Below are positions 1 to 6,910 of a DNA stretch of 26,278 nt, piece after piece. Made by a program: the position numbers and the translations under genes. The DNA is taken from assembly GCA_903924445.1 (NCBI GenBank), contig CAIYBQ010000088.1, positions 1 through 26,278 on the forward strand. Direction: 5' to 3'. The notes under the pieces were generated by a model. The model searched no databases, had not been told where the DNA came from, and worked only from the letters and a program-made list of their open reading frames with translations. Within the stretch, counting starts at the first letter, position 1, and each line of letters starts with the position of its first letter. This DNA is from an uncultured Armatimonadota bacterium (GTDB taxonomy: Bacteria > Armatimonadota > Armatimonadia > Armatimonadales > Armatimonadaceae).

Positions 1-80
1 CGGTAAGCCGACTTAATTTCATCCTGGCCGGCGCTCCTGCCGACCCCCAGCACATCGTAGTAGTCGCGTTTATCTGCCAT
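1..80 (-). CDS. dnaJ: DnaJ chaperone, N-terminal fragment (runs off the left edge)
   Basis: Only the first 26 codons are in the window, starting at the ATG at 80 on the minus strand. The peptide begins MADKRDYYDVLGV and continues with an EIKSAYR-like stretch, which is the first helix of a J domain. DnaJ/Hsp40 stimulates the DnaK ATPase and delivers unfolded clients. The HPD motif and the zinc-binding region lie outside the window, so full-length DnaJ cannot be told from a shorter J protein such as CbpA. It is the third gene of a leftward set after hspR and rpoZ. The 98-base gap from rpoZ holds a GC-rich hairpin (about 122-140), and I see no strong Shine-Dalgarno sequence before the ATG. HspR upstream supports a chaperone role. 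Confidence 0.85.
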   Translation of the reverse strand, partial: MADKRDYYDVLGVGRSAGQDEIKSAY

Positions 81-178
81 AGTCGTGATTCAACGTTCCG
101 CGGATGTTTGCACAGTCAAACGCCCCCGAAGCCGCGGGGCCATCGGGGACGTATATTTCAGAATCGAAAAGAGAGGAT

Positions 179-601
179 TTACTCTTCGTCTTCGTCGGTT
201 GCGACAGGCTCGTCTTCTTCTTCTTCGGGCTCGACATCATCGAGCTCTTCTTCAGATTCAACCAGCATCGCTTCCATGTCGGCACCAAGGGCCGCGGCAG
301 CACGTGCAAGCTCGGCATCCGGAAGGAACTCATCCACTTCGACATCGAGCTCACGGGCGCCAACAACGGCCTGGCGATCAGCTTCAGCTTCCTGTCCAGC
401 GAGGGATGACTTGTCTTCACGGCCCTTGATCACACCAGCGGCGATTTCCTCAAGTGCGATTGTCAATGGATTTTCAGAGTCCGTTTCGACACGGGCGCGG
501 CTGCCCTCACGAATCTGGCGGCAACGCTTTGCTGCAAGAATCACCAGCTCATACTTCGATTCAATATTCGCTTCAATTTTGTCTGCGGACGGATAAATCA
601 T
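179..601 (-). CDS. rpoZ: RNA polymerase omega subunit with long acidic tail
   Basis: The product has 140 residues. The first ~60 match the omega fold: a start like MIYPSADKIE, then KYELVILAAKRCRQI, then NPLTIALEEIAAG, which is the conserved NPlxxAleEia segment. Omega binds the beta-prime subunit and helps assemble and stabilise RNA polymerase. Omega proteins are commonly 65-100 residues. Here residues ~61-140 form an extension that becomes strongly acidic, with the last ~28 residues mostly Glu and Asp. The ATG at 601 overlaps the hspR stop by four bases (ATGA), so the two are probably translationally coupled. The extension is unassigned and is presumably disordered. The family call is firm; any role for the tail is inference. 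Confidence 0.85.
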   Translation of the reverse strand: MIYPSADKIEANIESKYELVILAAKRCRQIREGSRARVETDSENPLTIALEEIAAGVIKGREDKSSLAGQEAEADRQAVVGARELDVEVDEFLPDAELARAAAALGADMEAMLVESEEELDDVEPEEEEDEPVATDEDEE

Positions 602-897
602 GACATCTCCTGCACTTCTGGCTCATCCACCTCTTCGGAAGATTCTCCAGAAGCAACGCGCTCCATTTCCAAAATGACCTTAACACCTGCGACGTTCACG
701 CCGCGAACCTCCGTGAGGTGGCGCACTCGCGCCAGTGTCTTGATGTCGACATCCGAATACAAACGCCGGTTGGATCCAGTCCGCTGCGGCACCACGACAC
801 CCTCTTGATCGAGGACTCGTAATATCCAGCAAGGTAGACCGGCCAGCCGAGCGGCCACGCTGATGACGTAGACCGGTTCGTGCTCCTGATGCTCCAT
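598..897 (-). CDS. hspR: HspR-like MerR-family heat-shock repressor
   Basis: I chose the ATG at 897, which has an AAGGG-type ribosome site about 10 bases upstream, giving 99 residues. A longer frame begins at 936 but would cover the inverted repeat. The start PVYVISVAARLAG, the helix-turn-helix ending in LRVLDQEG, the wing with an RRLYSDVDI pattern and the later GVNVAGVKVILEME stretch are the classic layout of HspR. In actinobacteria HspR represses dnaK operons and usually acts with DnaK as co-repressor. The acidic C-terminus lacks a recognisable ligand domain. It is the first gene of the hspR-rpoZ-dnaJ set, so autoregulation is likely. I did not find a clear HAIR operator (CTTGAGT-N7-ACTCAAG). 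Confidence 0.85.
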   Translation of the reverse strand: MEHQEHEPVYVISVAARLAGLPCWILRVLDQEGVVVPQRTGSNRRLYSDVDIKTLARVRHLTEVRGVNVAGVKVILEMERVASGESSEEVDEPEVQEMS

Positions 898-921
898 CTG
901 TCTTTTCCCTTGCCACACAAC

Positions 922-936
922 TTGCCGTAATGGCAA
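922..936. promoter_or_regulatory. inverted repeat downstream of the hspR promoter (candidate operator)
   Basis: A perfect 5-bp inverted repeat TTGCC-N5-GGCAA lies between the predicted -10 box and the hspR start, roughly at +8 to +22 of the transcript. That is a usual place for a repressor site. It does not match the published HAIR consensus, so a role in HspR binding is inference. It could also form a small RNA hairpin. Confidence 0.35.
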
Positions 937-950
937 ATCGTCAACCCAAC

Positions 951-979
951 ATTGTACGCTGGAAATACGCCAATCTCAA
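951..979 (-). promoter_or_regulatory. sigma70-type promoter for hspR-rpoZ-dnaJ
   Basis: On the minus strand there is TTGAGA (974-979), a 17-base spacer and TACAAT (951-956). This is a near-consensus housekeeping promoter with optimal spacing. The predicted start is about 944, giving a leader of roughly 47 bases before the hspR ATG at 897. Confidence 0.6.
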
Positions 980-1147
980 CCATCGAGGCTGGGTGTTCGC
1001 CATGGCAGTCATCGGTGCACTTCCGTTAATAGATATACTGGCTTTCGTAAACCAACCGACGAACCGATGTGCACCGGGGCCTCCTTTGTGATAGCATCCC
1101 TCGTTTGGAAGTACGTAAGTATTTTCACGTGTTAAAGGATAAAACCC

Positions 1148-1354
1148 ATGCCGAAAATGAAGTCGCACAAGTCTGCCGTAAAGCGGTTCCACCAAACCGG
1201 GACCGGCAAGCTGATGCATCGGCACACCAAGCGGGCCCATTCTATGATTAAGAAGACCCCTGGGTGTCGTCGCCGGCTGTACAACGAAGCTTCTCTCCAT
1301 CCCGGAAAGCGCATCGCTGTAAGCCGCCAGCTGCCATATGGTGCAACCTACTAA
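1148..1354 (+). CDS. rpmI: 50S ribosomal protein L35
   Basis: The product has 68 residues starting MPKMKSHKSAVKRF, followed by TGTGKLMHRH and a basic C-terminus. This is the full usual length of bL35 (about 65). The ribosome site AAGGAT sits 8 bases before the ATG. It forms a pair with rplT downstream. In many bacteria infC (IF3) precedes rpmI, but here the upstream neighbour is the divergent hspR operon and no infC is present. The 190-base leader contains an 8-bp inverted repeat (1013-1020 with 1069-1076) and a possible extended -10 (TGATAGCAT at 1089-1097). Both are weak evidence. Confidence 0.95.
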   Translation: MPKMKSHKSAVKRFHQTGTGKLMHRHTKRAHSMIKKTPGCRRRLYNEASLHPGKRIAVSRQLPYGATY

Positions 1355-1364
1355 AATCGTCGTC

Positions 1365-1448
1365 GGGCGGCATGCCGCCCACACTCTCCTGGCAATGATT
1401 GATTCATTGCTTGGGAGACGGGACCCAACTGCGGGACATGCATCCCGC
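1365..1448 (+). promoter_or_regulatory. three hairpins between rpmI and rplT (candidate L20 autoregulatory RNA)
   Basis: Three adjacent dyads fill this gap. The first is a perfect 16-base palindrome, GGGCGGCATGCCGCCC (1365-1380). The second is a long stem with GCAATGA (1392-1398) pairing TCATTGC (1404-1410), extended by TCTCC (1385-1389) with GGAGA (1414-1418). The third is GCGGGA (1431-1436) with TCCCGC (1443-1448). None is followed by a T run, so they are not terminators. The rplT ribosome site begins a few bases after the third stem. L20 is known to repress its own operon by binding leader RNA in E. coli and B. subtilis; that this element does so here is inference. Confidence 0.55.
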
Positions 1449-1467
1449 GCCCGAAAGGATAAGAAAA

Positions 1468-1821
<354 letters not shown>

Positions 1822-1846
1822 GCTGTCCTGACAGCTCGCAGACATC

Positions 1847-1886
1847 ACAAGCCCGCCGGACACAGTTCGTGCGGGCTTGTGTTTTT
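1847..1886 (+). terminator. intrinsic terminator or attenuator between rplT and pheS
   Basis: CACAAGCCCGC (1847-1857) pairs with GCGGGCTTGTG (1871-1881), followed directly by five T. The pheS start codon is only 20 bases after the T run, leaving no room for a separate promoter after it. The element must therefore be partly read through, or act as an attenuator for pheS. I see no Phe-rich leader peptide and no T-box motif. Confidence 0.8.
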
Positions 1887-1906
1887 CAACAAAGAACAGC
1901 ATCGCC

Positions 1907-2896
1907 ATGACACAGCCAATCGCCGACGTACAACGTGAAGCCCTTGCTGCCATCGCCGCCGCATCCACCACCGCAAATCTCACCGAGCTAGATACGCTTT
2001 ACCTCGGACGAAAAGCCGGTCGCCTCACAGGCCTGATGCGCAATCTTGGCACCCTGCCCCCAGACGAAAAGCCGGTATTCGGCGCCGCTCTCAATGAAGC
2101 AAAAACGGTGATAGAAGCCGCCATCGCCAGCCGGAACGCTGAATTAGCTATAGCCGAACGGGATGCACGAGAGCAACGAGAACGCATCGACCTCACCCTC
2201 CCTGGACGCACACCCGAGCCTGGACGCCTGCACCCCCTCACACAAACATTTGATCAGGTTCGCAGCGTGATGCTCGCTCTCGGATTCAGCTTCACCGAAT
2301 CCAACCACTGCGAGGAATACCTCTTCAACTTCGACTGGCTGAACTACCCGCCAGAACATCCCGCACTCGATGAACAGATGAGCTTTGTCCTCGATGATGA
2401 CCATCTGATGCGAACACACACGACCCCAACTCAGGGACGCGTGCTCGCCACTGGACAGAACCCGCCCCTGCGCTATGCGCAGATTGGGCGCTGCTTTCGC
2501 CGCGATGCAGTTGATGACACGCATAGCCATACCTTCCACCAAGTGGATGGCTTTGCCGTCGACAAAGACCTCTCGCTAGCAGACCTCAAAGGCGTAATGG
2601 CTGAAATCATGCGCGGCATCTTTGGTCCAGAGGCCATCGTCCGCTTCCGCCCTGACTACTTCCCATTCGTCGAACCAGGCGTGGAAATCGCAGTGAAGTG
2701 GGGCGACCGTTGGCTGGAGGTTGGTGGCGCAGGAATGATCCACCCCAATATTCTCAGGCGAGCTGGAATCGATCCAACCGAGTACTCGGGATGGGCATTC
2801 GGCTTTGGGCTGGACCGGATGCCGATGGTCCTCCACGGCGTCGATCGCCTCCCACTCTTCCTCGAAAATGACCTACGGTTCCTCCGGCAATTTTAG
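1907..2896 (+). CDS. pheS: phenylalanyl-tRNA synthetase alpha subunit
   Basis: The product has 329 residues starting MTQPIADVQREA; an in-frame TTG at 1877 lies inside the terminator stem and is rejected. The N-terminal part is the tRNA-binding coiled coil. The class II catalytic core follows from about residue 105 (GRTPEPGRLHPL), with THTTPTQ, motif 2 around GRCFRRDAVD, the FHQVDGFAVD strand and motif 3 as GWAFGFGLDRMPM near the C-terminus. It charges tRNA-Phe as an alpha2-beta2 enzyme with PheT, encoded 150 bases downstream. No convincing Shine-Dalgarno precedes the ATG. Expression probably depends on read-through of the preceding terminator. Confidence 0.95.
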   Translation: MTQPIADVQREALAAIAAASTTANLTELDTLYLGRKAGRLTGLMRNLGTLPPDEKPVFGAALNEAKTVIEAAIASRNAELAIAERDAREQRERIDLTLPGRTPEPGRLHPLTQTFDQVRSVMLALGFSFTESNHCEEYLFNFDWLNYPPEHPALDEQMSFVLDDDHLMRTHTTPTQGRVLATGQNPPLRYAQIGRCFRRDAVDDTHSHTFHQVDGFAVDKDLSLADLKGVMAEIMRGIFGPEAIVRFRPDYFPFVEPGVEIAVKWGDRWLEVGGAGMIHPNILRRAGIDPTEYSGWAFGFGLDRMPMVLHGVDRLPLFLENDLRFLRQF

Positions 2897-2929
2897 ACAT
2901 AGGTTTAGTAAGTCGTCCCAGACCGCAAA

Positions 2930-2964
2930 CGAAATCTGTAGACATATCCACTGTCTGGATTTCG
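2930..2964 (+). other. large hairpin in the pheS-pheT gap
   Basis: CGAAATC (2930-2936) pairs with GATTTCG (2958-2964), and inside it AGACA (2940-2944) pairs with TGTCT (2952-2956). Twelve paired positions in a 35-base element are unlikely to be random. No T run follows, so it is not an intrinsic terminator. It could stabilise the message or control pheT expression; this is inference. Confidence 0.5.
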
Positions 2965-3046
2965 AGATCACTGACGTATGACAAATCATGAAAACGACGT
3001 TAGGTTTCTACAACAGCTCTGACATCAGATTCTTAGGAATAAGCGC

Positions 3047-5146
3047 ATGAAAGTACCCATCTCCTGGCTTCAGGAATTCATCCCCGTTCCAACCGATGGC
3101 GAGGCATTTGACACATTTTGTGATGCCCTGACAATGGCGGGTCTTGAGGTTGAGGAAATCCTCGATGGCCCAACTCTGTACACAAAAGTCACCCCAAACC
3201 GTGGCGATTGGGCATCCATCCTTGGAACCGCACGCGAAGCCGCCGCTATCAACCCGGCGATCTCAGTAACACTTCCTAAAGGAGCGGCACTCACATCCGG
3301 CCCCGGGCCAGTTAACGTCACCATTGCTGATCCGGACACCTGTCCACGTTACGCTGCCACCGTTATCCGCGGCGTCACGATTGGACCTGCCCCAGACTGG
3401 ATGCAGCTTCGCCTCACGCAAGCTCTCGGGGACAAATACAAGCCGGTAAACAATGTTGTCGACATCACCAACTACGTGATGCTAGAGCTGGGGCAGCCGT
3501 TACACGCCTTTGACCTTGCAACCATCCAAGGTGGCAAAATCATCGTTCGCCGCGCAAACTCGGACGAGAAGTTGAAAACACTAGATGGTGAAGAGCGCCT
3601 GCTCTCCGCGCAGCCTTTGTGTATTTGTGATGCCAGCCGACCGGTTGCCATCGCAGGCATCATGGGTGGCATCGAAACGGAAATCACCGCCGGCACCACC
3701 GACATCCTCCTTGAATCCGCACACTTTGAACCCATCACCATTCGCCGTGGGAGCAAGGCACTTGGACTTGCCAGCGAAGCCAGCTACCGCTTCGAGCGCT
3801 TCGTCGATCCAAACCTTGTGCTGCAGGCTGCGGCACGCGCCGCTGCGCTTATCCTTGAGATCGCCGGTGGGACCATTGATGGCCCGACCACCGATAACAT
3901 CGCCAAGCCGCATGTCCCAACACGCGTCCTTGCGCGTATCGACCGTATCAGGCGCATTCTTGGTGTGGACATCGACCGTGATGAAGCCGTCGCCGCGCTG
4001 AAGCGCCTTGGAATCGATGCAGAGCGTTCCGCGGGAGCTCTCGACTGTCTGGTTCCAAGCTTCCGACCGGATATTACGATTGAAGAAGATATTGCTGAGG
4101 AAGTCGGCCGCATCGCTCTTGGCTATGACAAGCTTCCAGAGACGGTTCCCCCAGTCACGACTGGCCGCGGCATCAATGCCCCCGGTGCAGTGTTTGCATC
4201 TAAGGTGCGAACCATTCTTACAGGTCTCGGGCTACAGGACATCGTTGGCCATTCGCTGACATCCCCGGAAACCGCCTGGACCCAGGACGAACAGGATACG
4301 TTGGTGGCGATTCGCAACCCGATGGCACCTCAGTACTCATCGCTGCGTACATCGTTGTTTGCCACACTCCTTCCGATCGCGGCGCGCGCCGTCGACAGTG
4401 GCATCCGTGACTTTGGTGTTTTCGAGCTGGGAAGCGTTTACCGGCGTACATCCACGGGTGAGTATGCTGAGCCGCGTCGCGTGTCGATCATCTTGTCCGG
4501 GTCCCTAACCGCCGGAATGTGGGGCATTAAAATCGGGACACTTCCGGTGGATGTCTATATGGCGAAGGGCATTGTTGAACATCTCGTGCTCGGCCTTGGT
4601 ATCCCGAACGTAACGGTGACCCCAGCGACGCACGTCCTTGGACATCCCTACCGAACGGCGGAAGTCCATGCTGGCAATAGGGTTATCGGGTACTTTGGCG
4701 AGATCCGGAGCGGGCTTGTGCTACCCGCCCGGGACTCAGACACGGGGCAGATATACAACTCCGCGGAGAACATCCCTGCGAGATCCGTCTTTATCGATTT
4801 GTGTGCTGACACGCTGATGGAGTTGCAGGACACAGCGGGAGGAACGGGTGGCTATACGCCGCTTAGCCGCTTCCCGGCGATGACGCGTGATATAGCGCCA
4901 GTAGTCCCTCTGACCACAGACTTTGCGCTGCTCGATGCGGCTATCCGTAATGCTGGCGGAGAGTACCTGCAGTCCGTGGAGCTAACCGACCTCTATGCCG
5001 GCCAAGGCATCCCGGATGGCCACCATGCACCAACCATACGGATTGTTTTCCAAGCGGTTGACAGGACGCTAACAAGTGCGGAGGTTGATATTGCGATGGT
5101 AGCGATACGTAGTGCCTGTGAAGGCTGCGGTGCGCAGTTCCGCTGA
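3047..5146 (+). CDS. pheT: phenylalanyl-tRNA synthetase beta subunit lacking the tRNA-binding OB domain
   Basis: The product has 699 residues, while bacterial PheT is usually about 790-800. The start MKVPISWLQEFI and MAGLEVEEI (30-38) are normal. The sequence then goes almost directly to VTPNRGDWASILG (48-60), so the OB-fold tRNA-binding (EMAP-like) domain normally found near residues 40-150 is absent. Next come the B3/B4 editing region (~95-255, including YKPVNNVVDITNYVMLELGQP and IAGIMGG), the B5 domain (~285-365), the core-like module, and a C-terminal anticodon-binding FDX-ACB domain (~605-699, with SRFPAMTRDIAP). AGGAA precedes the ATG by 7 bases. The gap from pheS is 150 bases, and a terminator follows. 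Confidence 0.93.
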   Translation: MKVPISWLQEFIPVPTDGEAFDTFCDALTMAGLEVEEILDGPTLYTKVTPNRGDWASILGTAREAAAINPAISVTLPKGAALTSGPGPVNVTIADPDTCPRYAATVIRGVTIGPAPDWMQLRLTQALGDKYKPVNNVVDITNYVMLELGQPLHAFDLATIQGGKIIVRRANSDEKLKTLDGEERLLSAQPLCICDASRPVAIAGIMGGIETEITAGTTDILLESAHFEPITIRRGSKALGLASEASYRFERFVDPNLVLQAAARAAALILEIAGGTIDGPTTDNIAKPHVPTRVLARIDRIRRILGVDIDRDEAVAALKRLGIDAERSAGALDCLVPSFRPDITIEEDIAEEVGRIALGYDKLPETVPPVTTGRGINAPGAVFASKVRTILTGLGLQDIVGHSLTSPETAWTQDEQDTLVAIRNPMAPQYSSLRTSLFATLLPIAARAVDSGIRDFGVFELGSVYRRTSTGEYAEPRRVSIILSGSLTAGMWGIKIGTLPVDVYMAKGIVEHLVLGLGIPNVTVTPATHVLGHPYRTAEVHAGNRVIGYFGEIRSGLVLPARDSDTGQIYNSAENIPARSVFIDLCADTLMELQDTAGGTGGYTPLSRFPAMTRDIAPVVPLTTDFALLDAAIRNAGGEYLQSVELTDLYAGQGIPDGHHAPTIRIVFQAVDRTLTSAEVDIAMVAIRSACEGCGAQFR

Positions 5147-5172
5147 TGAGCAAGCACGTCACGTGTCACGAG

Positions 5173-5207
5173 AAAACCTCCCGTCTTCGCAAACGGGAGG
5201 TTTTTAC
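5173..5207. terminator. bidirectional intrinsic terminator after pheT
   Basis: AAAACCTCCCGT (5173-5184) pairs with ACGGGAGGTTTT (5193-5204), with T-rich sequence after it on both strands. It ends pheT and also lies downstream of the SPFH remnant on the minus strand. Its core AAACCTCCC/GGGAGGTTT is shared with the second terminator at 5353-5386. Confidence 0.85.
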
Positions 5208-5220
5208 TTTGTGCCAACGT

Positions 5221-5340
5221 TTAGCGTTTTTTTTCAGCCTTGACATTTAGGAGCTTGCGTACATCGATGACCATCCCATTTTTCGATCCAGTCCTTAGCG
5301 AGAACGAGCTTGCCACCCTGCGTCTGAAAGGCTTCAGCGT
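5221..5340 (-). pseudogene. frameshifted 3'-end remnant of an SPFH/prohibitin-like gene
   Basis: This stretch repeats the 3' end of the intact SPFH gene at 5404-6288. Positions 5266-5340 match 5487-5561 at 73 of 75 bases, and 5251-5270 match 5437-5456 at 19 of 20. A 35-base segment present in the intact gene is missing here, between imperfect direct repeats (ATGATCATCCC and ATGACCATCCC), and this shifts the frame. Read backwards, it encodes AEAFQTQGGKLVLAKDWIEK in one frame and MVIDVRKLLNVKAEKKR plus stop in another. The last ~30 bases are clearly more diverged than the core. There is no start codon or upstream gene body, so it is not a functional gene. Confidence 0.85.
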
Positions 5341-5352
5341 AACCCGTAAACG

Positions 5353-5386
5353 AAAAAACCTCCCAACAGCAAAAGGTGGGAGGTTT
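5353..5386 (-). terminator. intrinsic terminator after the SPFH gene
   Basis: AAACCTCCCA (5356-5365) pairs with TGGGAGGTTT (5377-5386). On the minus strand it is followed by six T (5358-5353). It sits just downstream of the intact SPFH gene and resembles the terminator at 5173-5207, as expected if gene end and terminator were duplicated together. Confidence 0.8.
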
Positions 5387-5403
5387 CTTCTTGATTTAGA
5401 TAC

Positions 5404-6288
5404 TTAATTTTTTGGCTTGTCAGCTTTCACATCGAGGAGCTCGCGTACATCGATGATCATCCCGCTGCCACTTTGTACCGTCGGGAGATGACCATCCCAT
5501 TTTTCGATCCAGTCCTTAGCGAGAACGAGCTTTCCACCCTGCGTCTGAAAGGCTTCGGCGTTGATCTTGGCAGATTCGGCGAGGCCGCGGGCCCGGGTGA
5601 TGGCGGTGGTCGCTTCGAGCTTTGCCTGATCAAGGATGTACTTTTGCTTCTCGGCCATTTGTTGAGCAACCTGTTTCTGCTCGATGGCGCTGTTGAATTC
5701 CTGGGAGAACGTGAAGTTTGTAAGTGAGACGCCGTTTGCCTCGACAACAACGTGATATTCCCGCAGGCGATTCACAAGCTCGGTATGGACTTCGGCTTTG
5801 ACTTTGTCACGCAACCGGATCAGGTCTTCAGCAGTGTAGCGGGCGGTTACGACTTTGAGGGACTCGTGGACGGCTGGGTCGATGATCCGGGAGCGGTATT
5901 CGCTGCCGACGCTTTCGTAGAGGCGACCGACACTGGCAGGTTCGACGTGGTAGTTGAGAGCGACGGTGCACTGCACGGTTTGCAGGTCACGGGATGCAGC
6001 GGAGGCTTCCGCCTGTTCCTTTTGTGTTCGGACTTCCAGCTGTTCAACCGTGTTGATTCCAGGCATCACGATGTGAATACCTTCGGTCAGGACACCTTTG
6101 ACGGCACCAAACTGGAGGAGGACTCCGCGGTATCCGGCAGGAACGAGGACGATTGCCGATCCGGTTGATCCGATGAGGACGAGGAGAACGGCAGCGATAC
6201 GCATCGGGATGTTGAAGCGGACGGCTGTCTTTGGCAGCATCACAGATGTGATTGCAAGAAGAATTCCAAGTACGGTAAAGGTGAACAT
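5404..6288 (-). CDS. SPFH/prohibitin-like membrane protein
   Basis: The product has 294 residues. Two hydrophobic segments (about 1-17 and 29-52) anchor it in the inner membrane. A band-7/PHB domain follows (about 50-200), with VPAGYRGVLLQFGAV and EGIHIVMPGINTVEQLEVRTQ. A charged helical coiled-coil region follows (EQKQVAQQMAEKQKYILDQA, about 205-250), and the tail contains KDWIEKWDGHLPTV. Such proteins form large ring or cage assemblies in the membrane and often modulate FtsH-type proteases, but no protease gene is adjacent. A strong AAGGAG site overlaps the stop of the gene 13 bases upstream, so the two are co-expressed. A decayed partial copy of its 3' end lies just downstream. Confidence 0.85.
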   Translation of the reverse strand: MFTFTVLGILLAITSVMLPKTAVRFNIPMRIAAVLLVLIGSTGSAIVLVPAGYRGVLLQFGAVKGVLTEGIHIVMPGINTVEQLEVRTQKEQAEASAASRDLQTVQCTVALNYHVEPASVGRLYESVGSEYRSRIIDPAVHESLKVVTARYTAEDLIRLRDKVKAEVHTELVNRLREYHVVVEANGVSLTNFTFSQEFNSAIEQKQVAQQMAEKQKYILDQAKLEATTAITRARGLAESAKINAEAFQTQGGKLVLAKDWIEKWDGHLPTVQSGSGMIIDVRELLDVKADKPKN

Positions 6289-6301
6289 TTGTCAACTCTC
6301 C

Positions 6302-6844
6302 TTAGGGAGCGGCGATGTGTTTGGGGATGTTGGCCTCGGGAACGCGCAGGGATGCATCGACAACAAAGCGGCTCGGCTCGACGGACAGCTGCAGCTTGTG
6401 GAGACAGGGAAGCCACACTGCGAAGCCCATGTTGATGAGCAGTGGGCGGAGGTCGAGACGGGCCTGTGCTTTATCTACGGAGAGTTCCGGCGGAAGATGG
6501 GCATGCAGCAGCGGGAGGAGCATTGAAAGCAACGTTGGAGGATCGATAAAGGTCATCGTGATGCATGGGTACGGAGCGGCGGCGGCGCTTAGTACCACGG
6601 GGATCTCAATTCGTTTTGGGAGCGGCCATTGGTTTACATCGATGATGATGGCGGCATTCCCTCCCCCAAGTGCTGCGACGGCTACGCCCGTGACCGGACT
6701 TTGGCGCCCTTGGAACTTCTTGGCGATTTCCGCGTTTATAAGCCCTGTGGGCATTGGTAACCGGAAGTCTGCCTCAAAGCCTGGATACATATCAGGTGTT
6801 GGCATTGCCACGGAAGTTTCGGTCCTTGAGGTTGAATCGCTCAC
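6302..6844 (-). CDS. unrecognised protein co-transcribed with the SPFH gene
   Basis: I do not recognise this family. From a GTG at 6844 the product has 180 residues; a TTG at 6883 and an ATG at 6805 are alternative starts, and none has an ideally spaced ribosome site (GGAGG lies only two bases before the GTG). The product has no signal peptide and no membrane helix. It contains LPMPTGLINAEIAKKFQG, a Gly/Ala-rich strand, a hydrophobic LLSMLLPLLHAHLPP helix and alternating strands to the end. This pattern suggests an amphipathic lipid- or ligand-binding fold, but that is a guess. It ends 13 bases before the SPFH start, with the SPFH ribosome site over its stop, so the two probably work together. 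A longer opposite-strand frame over it looks like a shadow. Confidence 0.6.
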   Translation of the reverse strand: MSDSTSRTETSVAMPTPDMYPGFEADFRLPMPTGLINAEIAKKFQGRQSPVTGVAVAALGGGNAAIIIDVNQWPLPKRIEIPVVLSAAAAPYPCITMTFIDPPTLLSMLLPLLHAHLPPELSVDKAQARLDLRPLLINMGFAVWLPCLHKLQLSVEPSRFVVDASLRVPEANIPKHIAAP

Positions 6845-6910
6845 ACCTCCATGGTACGTTATCCGGTGGTGTTCTGGTTCCAACCGGCACGATAATGAAA
6901 GGCCAGCGCG

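Noticed and set aside
897..1147. HAIR or CIRCE heat-shock element
   Set aside because: Neither CTTGAGT-N7-ACTCAAG nor the CIRCE repeat is present; only a short unrelated inverted repeat is found.
1822..1906. T-box riboswitch or Phe-rich leader peptide before pheS
   Set aside because: No T-box sequence and no short Phe-rich frame are visible; only the terminator stem is.
5173..5403. Mobile element or CRISPR-like repeats between pheT and the SPFH gene
   Set aside because: The repeats are explained by two similar terminators and a duplicated gene end; there are no spacers, transposase or target-site duplications.
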